Shown piece by piece: positions 8,521-18,272 of a stretch of DNA of 64,000 nucleotides. The first letter of the stretch is position 1. The number at the start of each line of letters is the position of its first letter. The DNA comes from an uncultured Aquimarina sp. (GTDB taxonomy: Bacteria; Bacteroidota; Bacteroidia; Flavobacteriales; Flavobacteriaceae), in contig NZ_CANMED010000005.1 of NCBI RefSeq assembly GCF_947496855.1, positions 62,001 to 126,000 on the forward strand, given 5' to 3'. Both the position numbers and the translations under genes were made by a program. The notes beneath the pieces are model-generated. The model did not search any database. It was not told the DNA's origin and saw only the letters and a list, made by a program, of their open reading frames with translations.

Positions 8521-11154
8521 TTACTGAATTACAATTTTAGAAGTTGAAACGGCAGTACCATTTTCTGCTTCTATTCTTAATAAATAGATTCCAGATCTAA
8601 GATTGGTATCTATTCTATGTGTACTCGTAAGTACAGTTTCATCCTTATAGACTACTCTTCCGTTTATATCAAATATTGATATTGTACTATTTCCTACATT
8701 TTCAGCAACTCTAATATCAAACGCTCCTGTAGAAGGATTTGGATATATTTGGAATACACCTTCATTTACATCATCAACACCTAAAGTGAAATCAGTACAA
8801 TCTAATTGAGATGTTGGTGGTAAATCAAAAGCTGGTGTTTGATCAGCTCTACTAGAAGAAAGTCCTTGATCTGCACTAAATCCAACTCCTCTTTTCGCAA
8901 ATACGCTCCAGATAAGACATTTATTATTATCACTATTTGGCAGTAAATCAGCAGCGGCAAGAATTCCATCTCTACCATCTACAAAACCTGGAGTACACGC
9001 TTGTAATTTTAAACCATCAATCACCAACTGCATTGCTAAGTTATTTCCACCTGTTCCATTATAAAGATCTGGATCAAAACCATCTCTGTCAATAAATGCC
9101 CATGTCATATCCCATAATATAGAAGCCCATACAGAACCTACTCCGTGAGGTATAGAAAATCTAGTATCATCACTAATACTAGCATAATCAACAGGGTTTG
9201 TAGTTGTATTCGTACTATATGGAAAAGGTCTAATTCCTCCTCCGGTAGTTGGCTGCCCTATAGCATAAGTACCAATACCTCTTGCTTCAGCACCTGTATC
9301 TCCAGATTGAATAGTCATCATCAATGCAAACCAGTCAGACCAACCTTCACCCATCTGCTCATCACCTCTCAAACAACCTGAATTAGAAGCTCCTCCAGTA
9401 AGACGTGTAGAAATTCCATGTCCAATTTCGTGAACTATAATACCATTATCAAATGAACCATCTGCACCAACGATCCAGTTTTCTCTTATCTCAGAAGCCA
9501 ATGTAACATTTACCGCTCCACTTGCCAATTGTACTACAAGTGCTTCTCCATCTGCTTGATTGATACTAAACGCAGGAATGTTAATGAAATTACTACCATC
9601 ACCACCCATGACTATATCACCAGGAACATTATTTACAAGTAACAAAGCAACTGCTCCGGCTCGTTGAGCTTCTAACACTTTAGCATCAAAATTACATTCT
9701 CCTCTTCTAACCACAGCAATATTCCCATTCATTTCTGCTGTATTTGTAATAACCGAACATGCATCATTCGGATCTGGGGTGGCATTATCATCTACTGTCA
9801 ATACTAAATCTGCTGTAATCCCAGCAGGCGCAAAAGGTGGCTCAATAGAACCATTGTCAAAAGAATTATTTAGAACTCTATACGAACCTGCTAATGGTGT
9901 ATTATTTACAGTAAATAAAAATTGATTCTCTGGGTTCCACAAAAACATTTGCATTCTTGGGTTAGCCCCATCTGGCGGAGTTCCAAAATTAGCATTGTTT
10001 ATACCCGATCCATCTTGTCCATCTGCCAATACCTCATCACCTTCGACTCCTCCTTTACCGTAGTTATTAACCTGAAAATTTCCTGATTCTTCATCGAACC
10101 CATACTGATACCAAACATCATGTGTAACGTTACTTACATAAAACATATTCGTTATGGAAGCATCCTGATATGCAGAAATTGGCGCTGTGGGATCAAAAGG
10201 ATAATCAAATATAAGATTCGCGCCTCCATCTGGTTGATTTCCTGGAGAATTATCTCCATTTAAATCATCTGCAGCCAAAACATTATTACCTTGTGTTGTC
10301 GTGAACTCTGCTCCAGCTGCTCCATTTGTATCATGCCATCCGAATGGAGACGCTACTGCATTTGCAGGATTTGTCTCCATAGTTCTACTACCATGATTAG
10401 GACTCTCTATTGCTGGAATTTTGAACACATTGTACGTACCATCCATTAATAATGGTGCGCTCTCAGATTTAGTGTTAAATCCAAATGAATTTGCTTTATT
10501 ATTATTTACTCCTTTTTTAATAGAAGTATTATGATCAAAAGTACATTTAGTCATCCAATTGTCCTTACTAATCATTTCTCCACTGTTAGCATCAATTCTA
10601 ACACTATACCAATTCTCACCGTCCTTCGCATGTATACTTAAATCCCAAGACAATAATAATTGATCTTCTCTTAATTCATATATCAGCTCTACTGGAATTT
10701 CATCAACAGAGATATTAGACTTAGATACCATTACTTTAGAAGCACTTGATTTATTGATAATCGTTATATTACCAATATCCGTAATATTAAGTGCTATTGC
10801 AGCTTTTTGAACCGCACTTGTCGCAGATAACTGTGCAGTTCCTGTATTAATCTTGGACTGCAAATCATTAATAAGTTTACCAGAAAAATGTACAACCTTC
10901 CCATCTTTAATAGCAAAATTACCTACGGTATTCTTAATAGGAAATCCATTATATTTTTGCACCACATAAACATTCGTTAAGTTCATGCTTTTTGAAAAAG
11001 ATTGTGACTGTATCTCAAGATCACTAACATCTTTTTGATCCATTCCGGATGTGACTAAATAGTCTTTAATAACACTAACGTTATCCTGATTTTGGGCAAA
11101 ACCAAAATGTACTCCAATTATAAAAATGAAGAGTTTAAAATAATTTTTATTCAT
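8521..11154 (-). CDS. Secreted M36 (fungalysin-type) metallopeptidase with PA insert and T9SS tail
   Basis: 877 residues from the ATG at 11154 (MNKNYFKLFIFIIGVHFGFAQ, a good signal peptide); the open frame extends upstream to 11211 but that would bury the signal. Order: signal peptide, FTP/propeptide region (about 25-180), M36 catalytic region interrupted by a PA domain (about 436-556, with RRGECNFDAKVLEAQRAGA), zinc motif HEIGHG (H575, H579, E576) with the downstream ligand in GEGWSDW, and a C-terminal T9SS type A sorting domain (YPNPSTGAFDIRV to KIVIQ). It is an extracellular zinc protease made as a zymogen and released or surface-anchored by type IX secretion. A terminator follows. No operon partner. 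Confidence 0.92.
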   Translation of the reverse strand: MNKNYFKLFIFIIGVHFGFAQNQDNVSVIKDYLVTSGMDQKDVSDLEIQSQSFSKSMNLTNVYVVQKYNGFPIKNTVGNFAIKDGKVVHFSGKLINDLQSKINTGTAQLSATSAVQKAAIALNITDIGNITIINKSSASKVMVSKSNISVDEIPVELIYELREDQLLLSWDLSIHAKDGENWYSVRIDANSGEMISKDNWMTKCTFDHNTSIKKGVNNNKANSFGFNTKSESAPLLMDGTYNVFKIPAIESPNHGSRTMETNPANAVASPFGWHDTNGAAGAEFTTTQGNNVLAADDLNGDNSPGNQPDGGANLIFDYPFDPTAPISAYQDASITNMFYVSNVTHDVWYQYGFDEESGNFQVNNYGKGGVEGDEVLADGQDGSGINNANFGTPPDGANPRMQMFLWNPENQFLFTVNNTPLAGSYRVLNNSFDNGSIEPPFAPAGITADLVLTVDDNATPDPNDACSVITNTAEMNGNIAVVRRGECNFDAKVLEAQRAGAVALLLVNNVPGDIVMGGDGSNFINIPAFSINQADGEALVVQLASGAVNVTLASEIRENWIVGADGSFDNGIIVHEIGHGISTRLTGGASNSGCLRGDEQMGEGWSDWFALMMTIQSGDTGAEARGIGTYAIGQPTTGGGIRPFPYSTNTTTNPVDYASISDDTRFSIPHGVGSVWASILWDMTWAFIDRDGFDPDLYNGTGGNNLAMQLVIDGLKLQACTPGFVDGRDGILAAADLLPNSDNNKCLIWSVFAKRGVGFSADQGLSSSRADQTPAFDLPPTSQLDCTDFTLGVDDVNEGVFQIYPNPSTGAFDIRVAENVGNSTISIFDINGRVVYKDETVLTSTHRIDTNLRSGIYLLRIEAENGTAVSTSKIVIQ

Positions 11155-11211
11155 AACAATAAAATAATTAAGTTTCATGAAAAAATATATTTTTAAGAAT
11201 TGTCTTATCAA

Positions 11212-11590
11212 AATTTTCTTAAAAAAATACTAAATTTTAATTGCTAAAATATATAATTACCTTTCAATCACCCACTTTTATTGAATATTTTTTTGTCTAT
11301 AAGCCCAAAAAGCTTTAAAAATTAACATATGTTCAACGAAATACACATAAATCAAAAGAATCATCAACACTCTCGATAATTATGAATAAGTCAAATTAGT
11401 TATAGAAGAATAACTAATTATAGACCTTTATATATTTAGTATCAACCATATTATAGCCTCATATATAGACGCAAATACCGCTAAATCTTCTTTGTTATTA
11501 TCATTTTTAGAACTAGAACACGCAATTATCCTTAATTACATCTTAGACACAGCCATAATTATCAATTAGAAAGTTATTATAATTAAATTT
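11212..11590. other. AT-rich gap upstream of the M36 gene
   Basis: About 380 bases without coding potential on either strand. It must contain the leftward M36 promoter, but no convincing TAnnTTTG box was found. Only short imperfect palindromes are present, such as the one centred near 11405 (TAGTTATAGAAGAATAACTA). Confidence 0.4.
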
Positions 11591-11970
11591 CTAACCCATT
11601 AATCTTCTGAAATTTTAATAATGTATTTTCATCCGTGAAACTAATAACATACTTACTAATACTAATTAATCTAATATAAATATCATCGTTTTTATATCCA
11701 AAACTACTTCCTCCTGCTTTTAGAATTAACTTGTCATAATTAAAAGTTTTTTCTTCATTAAAATTATGATTTGCAGTACGGTATAGATCTAATAATGTGG
11801 CTAGAATCTAATATCTTACAACCTCTTTCTCTACAACCTCTTTCTCTACAACCTCTTTCTCTACAACCTCTTTCTCTACAACCTCTTTCTCTACAACCTC
11901 TGTATTTGATATATTTCGGCGATACTAAAATCAAAGACATCATACATTGAATCTTACACTACTTTTTCAA
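11591..11970 (-). pseudogene. Decayed duplicate of the 3' end of dgt
   Basis: Reading leftward, this stretch encodes a sequence closely matching the last roughly 120 residues of the intact dgt at 12642-13988: for example YKNDDIYIRLISISKYV here versus YKNDDLYTRLISISNYV, and LLKFQKINGL then a stop (11591-11593) versus LLKFQKIRGLQV. It is broken: an in-frame TAG lies at 11808-11810 where dgt has a Glu codon in GYEILA, several residues just before it are missing, and there is a one-base frameshift just upstream of the repeat (around 11901). An expanded 15-bp repeat occupies 11818-11900. Homology fades near 11970. It is in the same orientation as dgt, with the lipocalin-like gene between, so it is best read as a remnant of a tandem duplication. 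Confidence 0.88.
11818..11900. repeat. 15-bp tandem repeat inside the dgt remnant
   Basis: Five perfect copies of ACAACCTCTTTCTCT (11818-11892) and a partial sixth. Read leftward each unit encodes Glu-Val-Val-Glu-Lys; dgt itself has a single EVVEK at the same position. It is an in-frame slippage expansion within a pseudogene, not a CRISPR (no spacers). Confidence 0.9.
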
Positions 11971-12138
11971 ATAATAATAACAACACGAAAATAGGTTAGA
12001 AAAATTTCCGTGAAAATTTTTTCAAAAAAAATAGTAACATATTCGTGAATTCATACACTATTTAATGAGAAGATTTTTCAACAGATCAAAAAATACTTAT
12101 TTCGCCAATTATTAATAAACAAAAACAACTTTTTAATT

Positions 12139-12591
12139 ATGAAAAAGCTAAATCTATTTTTAACCTTACTATTGACAATTACTTTATTCTCTTGTGGTAG
12201 TGATGATGATGGTACAACCGAAACTTTTGAAATTACCGAAGCTAATTTAATTGGAGCGTGGAAATTAATTTCCGTAACTGAGAATGGAACAGCAATACAA
12301 CTTGATGAATGTGATCTGCTTTACTCTGTACAATTATCTGTCGAACAGGGCGAAAATCGTGCTGTTTACACTGAGGCTGGACTTGAGGGTAATTCATGTA
12401 CGATATTTACGAGTACCGATTATACGTGGTCTTTAACTTCTGATAATATTCTTAATACAGAGACTCTCGAAGGATCCGATCAAGATTCTGAAAAAATAAT
12501 TGAATTGACAGCTATTACATTAAAATTAGAGTATATAGACACTGAAGGTTCAGATACATTTATTACCGTTGACACCTATACAAAACAATAA
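12139..12591 (+). CDS. Lipocalin-like lipoprotein
   Basis: 150 residues. A lipoprotein signal (MKKLNLFLTLLLTITLFSC) ends at Cys19 and is followed by GSDDDG, the acidic stretch used in Bacteroidota to direct lipoproteins to the cell surface. The mature part begins ITEANLIGAWKLISVTENG, the GxW motif typical of lipocalin-like (lipocalin_4/5-type) domains, then small beta-barrel strands. Such proteins are abundant in flavobacteria and ligands are rarely known. It sits between the dgt remnant and intact dgt, transcribed toward dgt. About 170 bases of AT-rich sequence precede it; the promoter is not clear. Confidence 0.75.
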   Translation: MKKLNLFLTLLLTITLFSCGSDDDGTTETFEITEANLIGAWKLISVTENGTAIQLDECDLLYSVQLSVEQGENRAVYTEAGLEGNSCTIFTSTDYTWSLTSDNILNTETLEGSDQDSEKIIELTAITLKLEYIDTEGSDTFITVDTYTKQ

Positions 12592-12606
12592 CTCTCTTTA
12601 AAACAA

Positions 12607-12643
12607 AGCCGTCCTTTTTTATTCATAAAGTGGATGGCTTTTT
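12607..12643 (+). terminator. Terminator between the lipocalin gene and dgt
   Basis: AGCCGTCC (12607-12614) pairs with GGATGGCT (12632-12639) with one G-T mismatch; a T run follows to 12643. It reads rightward and overlaps the convergent dgt stop codon; an A-rich left flank may give weak activity in the other direction. Confidence 0.7.
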
Positions 12644-13988
12644 ATACCTGTAATCCACGTATTTTCTGAAATTTCAATAGTGCATTTCCATCTGTAAGAC
12701 TGGCAACATAATTACTAATACTAATTAATCTGGTATACAGATCATCATTTTTATAGTCGAAATTACTTCCTTCGGCTTTTAGAATGAGTTTATCATAATT
12801 AGAGGCTCGCTCATTATTAAAATTATCCATCGCAGTACAATATCGATCCAATAAAGTAGCAAGAATCTCATATCCTGCAATCTCTTTCTCTACAACCTCC
12901 GAACTTTGATATATCTTATCTACACTAATCTTAATAATGTCATCAATCTGCGCTTGATACCTACTTTTATCAATCAATGCTATGTCAAAATTCCCTGATA
13001 ATATTTCCTCCTCGTACTGAACAAAAGTATGTGAAGCTTCTTGTATCAATGTATTAATTGCTAATGCTCTTAAGTAACTCAAACGATCCGCAGTAGTGGT
13101 CAGACTGTTATATTTTGAAGTATTAATTGTGTCTTTTACTAACTTAATTAGATATTCTAAAGCGTATTCTTCTTGTATCAACCCTAAATTAATACCATCT
13201 TCAAAATCTATAATTGTATAACAAATATCATCTGCTGCTTCTACCAAAAATGTAAGCGGATGACGACTATAGGTCGTTTCATTTCCTATTTGATAAGAAA
13301 GCAACCCCACTTCATCTGCTACTTCTTTAAAAAAAGAACTTTCATTCTGAAAATACCCAAATTTCTTATGTGCAATATGCGAAGTTGGTTTCTTTGGCAA
13401 AGACTCTTTAGGATACTTCATAAAAGCTCCTAGTGTAGCATATGATAATCGTAACCCTCCTTCTATACCTTGTCTGGATTCAGTTAAAATTTTAAACCCA
13501 TTAGCATTTCCTTCAAAATCTATAAGATCTTGATATTCCTTAGAGGTTAAAAGTTCTTTATATTTTTTTCCTTCACCTGTGGCAAAATATTCGCCAATAG
13601 CTTTTTCTCCAGAATGTCCAAAAGGAGGATTCCCAATATCGTGTGATAAGGAAGCTGCAGCGACAATTGCTCCAAAATCATTAAACTGATATCCATGAAT
13701 AGTACTAAGATGTGGATGCTTTTCTAAAATCCTTTTCCCTACTACTCTACCCAAAGAACGTCCAACAACAGAAACTTCTAGACTATGTGTTAATCTAGTA
13801 TGTACAAAACTGGTTTTGGATAATGGAATTACCTGAGTTTTATCCTGTAAACTTCTAAATGCCGAAGAAAATATGATTCTATCATAATCTACTTCAAAAC
13901 CTAATCGAGTTTCATCTTGTTCTTTACGTAATCTTTTATTCGTATCTCCTTGTCTTTTTAAGGATAGGAGTTGTTCCCAGTTCATCAT
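12642..13988 (-). CDS. dgt: Deoxyguanosinetriphosphate triphosphohydrolase (dGTPase)
   Basis: 448 residues. HD-domain phosphohydrolase that converts dGTP to deoxyguanosine and tripolyphosphate, controlling dNTP pools. Motifs: RIIFSSAFRSLQDKTQV, FVHTRLTHSLEVS (H63, H68) and SLSHDIGNPPFGHSGEKA (H116, D117), giving the HD metal site, plus VEAADDICYTIIDFEDG. Two adjacent Met codons (13988 and 13985) are both plausible starts. It stands next to nrdA and nrdB, all leftward; dNTP degradation next to dNTP synthesis is sensible, but a terminator hairpin separates dgt from nrdA. Its 3' end has a decayed duplicate at 11591-11970. Confidence 0.93.
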   Translation of the reverse strand: MMNWEQLLSLKRQGDTNKRLRKEQDETRLGFEVDYDRIIFSSAFRSLQDKTQVIPLSKTSFVHTRLTHSLEVSVVGRSLGRVVGKRILEKHPHLSTIHGYQFNDFGAIVAAASLSHDIGNPPFGHSGEKAIGEYFATGEGKKYKELLTSKEYQDLIDFEGNANGFKILTESRQGIEGGLRLSYATLGAFMKYPKESLPKKPTSHIAHKKFGYFQNESSFFKEVADEVGLLSYQIGNETTYSRHPLTFLVEAADDICYTIIDFEDGINLGLIQEEYALEYLIKLVKDTINTSKYNSLTTTADRLSYLRALAINTLIQEASHTFVQYEEEILSGNFDIALIDKSRYQAQIDDIIKISVDKIYQSSEVVEKEIAGYEILATLLDRYCTAMDNFNNERASNYDKLILKAEGSNFDYKNDDLYTRLISISNYVASLTDGNALLKFQKIRGLQV

Positions 13989-14012
13989 AATTTTAAGAAA
14001 AATCGAATATAC

Positions 14013-14049
14013 AAAAAAGGGAAGCTTCTATACAGAAAACTTCCCTTTT
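14013..14049 (-). terminator. Terminator after nrdA
   Basis: On the minus strand AAAAGGGAAG (plus 14040-14049) pairs with CTTCCCTTTT (plus 14015-14024), with a 15-base loop, and continues into a T run. It lies between the nrdA stop and the dgt start. Confidence 0.75.
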
Positions 14050-14069
14050 GCCCTATATAAATGGTCTTT

Positions 14070-16541
14070 TTAAGACCCACACATTAAACAATCATCTCCC
14101 TCTGCTTCTTTTGATTGTGCAATAATCGCACGAAGCTCCTCCGGAGTCAAGGCTGTCCCTTCTGCAGCAACTTGCACTGCTTCAGGTTCTGGTTGTGTTT
14201 TGGGAGCAGATTGTGCTTCCATTACTTGTGCTGCTGCAACTGCTACTTGTTCTGCTTGCGGCTGTTCTTTCTTTTCCGTTTTAAGTGTAAACTTAATCGC
14301 ATCTACAGCAGACTTAGTTCTCAGGTAATACATACCTGTTTTTAATCCACTCTTCCAAGCATAGAAATGCATTGAAGTAAGTTTTGCCATTGTAGCACCT
14401 TCCATAAATAGATTTAGTGATTGAGACTGATCAATAAAATACCCTCTGTGACGAGACATATCGATAATATCTTTCATACTCAATTCCCAAACTGTCTTAT
14501 AAAGCTCTTTAAGATCCTGAGGGATGATATCTATATTTTGAATAGATCCATTAGCACGCATAATCGCATCCTTAAGATCATCACTCCATAAATTTAATTG
14601 TACAAGATCTTCTAAAAGGTGTTTATTTACTACAATAAATTCTCCTGATAATACGCGCCTTGTATATATATTACTTGTATATGGTTCAAAAGCTTCATTA
14701 TTTCCTAAGATCTGAGAAGTTGATGCTGTTGGCATAGGAGCCACTAATAATGAGTTACGCACTCCATTCTCTTGTACTTCTTTTCTAAGACTAGACCAAT
14801 CCCAACGACCACTTAGTTCTTCGTCTTTAATTCCCCATAAGTTATACTGGAATTCTCCTTTAGAAATAGGTGATCCTTCATATGTTTGATACGGTCCATC
14901 TGTTGTAGCTTCTTCCATAGATGCAGTAACAGCTGCAAAGTATAAGGTTTCAAAAATCTCTTGATTTAATTTTTTAGCCTCATCACTAGTAAAAGGTAAA
15001 CGTAACTCGATAAAAGCATCTGCTAATCCCTGCACACCTAATCCAATAGGACGGTGACGCATATTAGAATTTTCAGCTTCTTTTACGGGATAATAATTAC
15101 GATCAATTACCCTATTAAGATTTTTAGTAACTCTCTTTGTAATTCTAAAAAGTTCTTCGTGATCAAACGTTCCGTTTTTCACAAACATTGGCAATGCAAT
15201 AGAAGCCAAATTACATACAGCTACTTCATCAGGGCTTGTATATTCTATGATCTCTGTACATAAATTAGAAGAACGGATTGTACCTAAATTCTGCTGATTG
15301 GATTTGCGATTTGCTGCATCTTTATACAACATATATGGAGTTCCAGTCTCGATCTGAGATTCTAGAATTTTTTCCCAAAGCTCTCTTGCTTTTATAGTTC
15401 TACGACCTTTTCCTGCTGCTTCGAAACTTAAATATGCTTCCTCAAACGCATCACTATGGATATCAAACAACCCAGGACATTCATTAGGACACATTAATGT
15501 CCATTCTGCATCATCCTGCACACGTTTCATAAATAAATCCGGAATCCACATTGCATAGAATAAATCACGTGCTCGCATTTCCTCTTTACCATGGTTTTTC
15601 TTAAGGTCTAAGAAATCAAAAATATCAGCATGCCAAGGTTCCACATAGATTGCGAAAGAACCTTTACGTTTTCCTCCACCTTGATCCACATAACGCGCTG
15701 TATCATTATACACTTGTAACATTGGAACAATTCCATTAGAAGTTCCATTTGTACCTGCAATATATGAACCTGTAGCACGAACATTATGTATAGATAATCC
15801 TATTCCACCCGCAGATTGAGAGATCTTAGCCGTTTGCTTTAGCGTATCATAAATACCATCAATACTATCATCTTTCATTGCTAAAAGGAAACAAGATGAC
15901 ATTTGTGGTTTTGGTGTTCCTGAATTAAATAATGTTGGTGTTGCGTGTGTAAAATATTTTTTAGACATCAACTCATACGTTTCTATTGCTGCATCCAGAT
16001 CATTTAGATGAATCCCAATAGAAACTCTCATTAGCATATGCTGAGGACGTTCTGCAATCTTACCATTAATTTTTAATAAGTAAGAGCGCTCTAATGTTTT
16101 AAAACCAAAATAATCGTATCCAAAATCGCGGTTATATATAATCGTAGAGTCTAACTTTTCCTTGTTAGTCATAATTACATCATATACATCATCCGCAATT
16201 AGCGGACCTTTCTTACCATTTCTAGGATTTACATATTCATACAAATCTGTAACTACTTCAGAAAATGTCTTTTTCGTATTTTTATGTAGATTCGAAACCG
16301 AAATACGAGCAGCCAATTTAGCGTAATCAGGATGGGCAATCGTCATAGTAGCAGCAATTTCTGCAGCCAGATTATCCAGTTCACTAGTAGTTACCCCATC
16401 ATACAATCCTTCAATCACTCTCATTGCTACTTTCACTGGATCGACAAGAGCATTTAATCCATAACATAACTTCCTTACCCTTGCGGTAATTTTGTCAAAC
16501 ATAATTGGCTCCTTGTGACCGTCTCTTTTTACTACATACAT
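14070..16541 (-). CDS. nrdA: Ribonucleoside-diphosphate reductase, alpha subunit (class Ia)
   Basis: 823 residues. Reduces ribonucleoside diphosphates to deoxy forms together with NrdB. An N-terminal ATP-cone ([18 protein letters not shown] to about residue 90) provides dATP/ATP activity control. Active-site landmarks include SSCFLL, the NxCxE motif within [12 protein letters not shown], and [13 protein letters not shown]. Near the C-terminus a flexible Gln/Ala/Pro/Glu-rich linker of roughly 60 residues leads to the redox tail DDCLMCGS, whose CxxC shuttles electrons from thioredoxin or glutaredoxin. nrdB lies 316 bases upstream on the same strand. Confidence 0.97.
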   Translation of the reverse strand: MYVVKRDGHKEPIMFDKITARVRKLCYGLNALVDPVKVAMRVIEGLYDGVTTSELDNLAAEIAATMTIAHPDYAKLAARISVSNLHKNTKKTFSEVVTDLYEYVNPRNGKKGPLIADDVYDVIMTNKEKLDSTIIYNRDFGYDYFGFKTLERSYLLKINGKIAERPQHMLMRVSIGIHLNDLDAAIETYELMSKKYFTHATPTLFNSGTPKPQMSSCFLLAMKDDSIDGIYDTLKQTAKISQSAGGIGLSIHNVRATGSYIAGTNGTSNGIVPMLQVYNDTARYVDQGGGKRKGSFAIYVEPWHADIFDFLDLKKNHGKEEMRARDLFYAMWIPDLFMKRVQDDAEWTLMCPNECPGLFDIHSDAFEEAYLSFEAAGKGRRTIKARELWEKILESQIETGTPYMLYKDAANRKSNQQNLGTIRSSNLCTEIIEYTSPDEVAVCNLASIALPMFVKNGTFDHEELFRITKRVTKNLNRVIDRNYYPVKEAENSNMRHRPIGLGVQGLADAFIELRLPFTSDEAKKLNQEIFETLYFAAVTASMEEATTDGPYQTYEGSPISKGEFQYNLWGIKDEELSGRWDWSSLRKEVQENGVRNSLLVAPMPTASTSQILGNNEAFEPYTSNIYTRRVLSGEFIVVNKHLLEDLVQLNLWSDDLKDAIMRANGSIQNIDIIPQDLKELYKTVWELSMKDIIDMSRHRGYFIDQSQSLNLFMEGATMAKLTSMHFYAWKSGLKTGMYYLRTKSAVDAIKFTLKTEKKEQPQAEQVAVAAAQVMEAQSAPKTQPEPEAVQVAAEGTALTPEELRAIIAQSKEAEGDDCLMCGS

Positions 16542-16857
16542 ACGCTTTTGGTTTTATAAAATTCTCCTTCTGAAGAACGTGATATTAATTTGTGTTATTT
16601 TTCTCCTTTACTGAAATCCGTAATAGATAATTATAAGTGATTCCCCCAGAAATCAGATACTAAAAAGAAACCCCTGATAATAACCAGCGTTATTCTTATT
16701 AAGTAAAATATAATTATATGACTTTCGCCTTCTTTCGTTTTTTTTATAAAGCTTATAGAAAGCTTTATCAAACTGAGCTAATCATTATTCAAATAGAAGT
16801 TCTATTCTTGATTAGCTCAGAATGAATGTATTTTTATTTTAAAATGAATTTTAAAGC
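16542..16857. other. nrdB-nrdA intergenic region with long inverted repeat
   Basis: The 316-base gap contains a perfect 11-bp inverted repeat TGAGCTAATCA (16774-16784) and TGATTAGCTCA (16809-16819), enclosing a second palindrome AATAGAA-g-TTCTATT. On the minus strand it lies about 40 bases after the nrdB stop. There is no clean T run beside it, so it may be a processing or stabilising stem between nrdB and nrdA rather than a standard terminator. No promoter box for nrdA could be assigned. Confidence 0.5.
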
Positions 16858-17835
16858 TTAAAAATCAGCATCAAAACTTATTTTATTTTCTCCTGTATCT
16901 TTATTAAGCACTCCTGCTTTTTGGTATTCTGAAACTCGTTTTTCAAAGAAATTAGTTTTCCCTTGTAACGAAATCATATCCATAAAATCAAACGGATTAG
17001 CAGTACCGTATTCTTTTTCACACTCTAGCTCTACTAATAATCTGTCAGTAACAAATTCTAAGTATTGCGTCATTAATTTAGAATTCATCCCAATCAAACT
17101 CACAGGAAGTGATTCAGTAACAAATTCTCTTTCTATATTTAAAGCATCTACTATAATCGAACGAATTCTTTCTTTAGGCACTTTATTTACCAAGTGTTTA
17201 TTATGTAAATGCACTGCAAAATCACAATGCACACCTTCATCTCTAGAAATTAACTCATTAGAAAAAGTAAGACCTGGCATTAAACCACGTTTCTTTAACC
17301 AAAAAATTGAACAAAATGCTCCAGAAAAGAATATCCCTTCTACTGCAGCAAATGCAATTAAACGTTCTGCAAAAGAATCTGATTCAATCCATTTTAAAGC
17401 CCAATCTGCTTTTTTCTTAATTGCAGGAAAATTATCTATTGCTTTAAACAAAATATCTTTTTCCTTTTCATCTTTCACATAGGTGTCGATCAATAAAGAA
17501 TAGGTTTCAGAATGGATATTCTCCATCATAATCTGAAAACCATAAAAGAATTTTGCTTCACTATACTGAACTTCGTTTACAAAATTCTCTGCAAGATTTT
17601 CATTTACAATTCCGTCTGAAGCGGCAAAGAATGCTAAAATATGTTTAATGAAATATCGCTCATCATTTGTTAATTTAGTTGCCCAATCAGTAATGTCCTG
17701 ATGTAAATCAATTTCTTCAGCTGTCCAGAAACTAGCCTCTGATTTTTTGTACCAATCCCAAATATCATGATGTTTGATAGGAAAAATTACAAATCTGTCT
17801 TTATTTTCTTGCAAGATCGGCTCTACTGCATTCAT
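16858..17835 (-). CDS. nrdB: Ribonucleoside-diphosphate reductase, beta subunit (class Ia)
   Basis: 325 residues from ATG 17835 ([15 protein letters not shown]); the longer frame to 17889 starts at TTG and adds a basic stretch that family members lack. The diiron and radical residues are visible: Asp in [13 protein letters not shown], then the Glu, His and Tyr of [17 protein letters not shown] (E-x-x-H with the radical Tyr four residues after His), and later [13 protein letters not shown] and [15 protein letters not shown]. Presence of the Tyr marks a tyrosyl-radical enzyme. It pairs with nrdA downstream on the same strand. Confidence 0.96.
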   Translation of the reverse strand: MNAVEPILQENKDRFVIFPIKHHDIWDWYKKSEASFWTAEEIDLHQDITDWATKLTNDERYFIKHILAFFAASDGIVNENLAENFVNEVQYSEAKFFYGFQIMMENIHSETYSLLIDTYVKDEKEKDILFKAIDNFPAIKKKADWALKWIESDSFAERLIAFAAVEGIFFSGAFCSIFWLKKRGLMPGLTFSNELISRDEGVHCDFAVHLHNKHLVNKVPKERIRSIIVDALNIEREFVTESLPVSLIGMNSKLMTQYLEFVTDRLLVELECEKEYGTANPFDFMDMISLQGKTNFFEKRVSEYQKAGVLNKDTGENKISFDADF

Positions 17836-17932
17836 CTTTTTTCTTTTAGCTAGTTTTATGTTTTTTTCTTTTCCGCTACGGACTAACAAAGATCAAAAAA
17901 TGTGCTAGAAGTTTCACAAAAAGTTAGCAAAC

Positions 17933-17954
17933 GTTTTCAACAAAGTTTTCAACA
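17933..17954. promoter_or_regulatory. Tandem GTTTTCAACA boxes upstream of nrdB
   Basis: GTTTTCAACA occurs at 17933-17942 and again at 17945-17954, spaced 12 bases start to start, roughly 100 bases before the nrdB ATG. The boxes resemble a DnaA-box variant with one changed base (CAACA for CCACA). Binding by DnaA or another regulator is only a suggestion. Confidence 0.3.
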
Positions 17955-18206
17955 CGACGGGAATTAACGGTTAAAATCCAGTAATTAACAAATTATACTT
18001 AAATCATTGATTATTAGATTTTTAATCATAAATAAAAAGATATAAACAACGTTGTTAGTAACCTCAGTAATTACTTATTTTTCACCTGCTAACACCGTTT
18101 TTTATAGTAAAAAAACAAAACCTAAAAACCATCGATTCTACGGTAAAACCACAGGCTAATAAATGCGAAAAAAAAACATTTTTTTTTAAATATTTATAAT
18201 AAAAAA

Positions 18207-18245
18207 AGGAAAAATCATATACAAATGATGTATATAATTTTTCCT
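18207..18245 (-). terminator. Terminator of the lipoprotein gene at 18273
   Basis: AGGAAAAAT (18207-18215) pairs with ATTTTTCCT (18237-18245), with an inner TATAC/GTATA stem; on the minus strand it is followed by a T run (plus A run 18201-18207). It is 27 bases past the stop. Confidence 0.8.
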
Positions 18246-18272
18246 AATAATCTTTTTAATACTTTTTTGATT

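Larger units (their letters stand above)
17836..18272. other. Intergenic region upstream of nrdB
   Basis: About 437 bases without genes. It holds tandem GTTTTCAACA boxes (listed separately), a perfect 12-bp palindrome AACAACGTTGTT (18045-18056), long A and T runs near 18170-18190, and the terminator of the lipoprotein gene at its right end. The nrdB promoter must lie here, but no consensus box was seen. Confidence 0.5.

Noticed and set aside
11818-11900. Short direct repeats that might be a CRISPR array
   Set aside because: The 15-bp units are contiguous with no spacers and encode EVVEK in frame with the dgt remnant; no cas gene is present.
17836-18272. Replication origin suggested by DnaA-like boxes and AT-rich runs
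   Set aside because: There are only two imperfect boxes, no dnaA or other origin-linked gene nearby, and the region is an ordinary intergenic gap.
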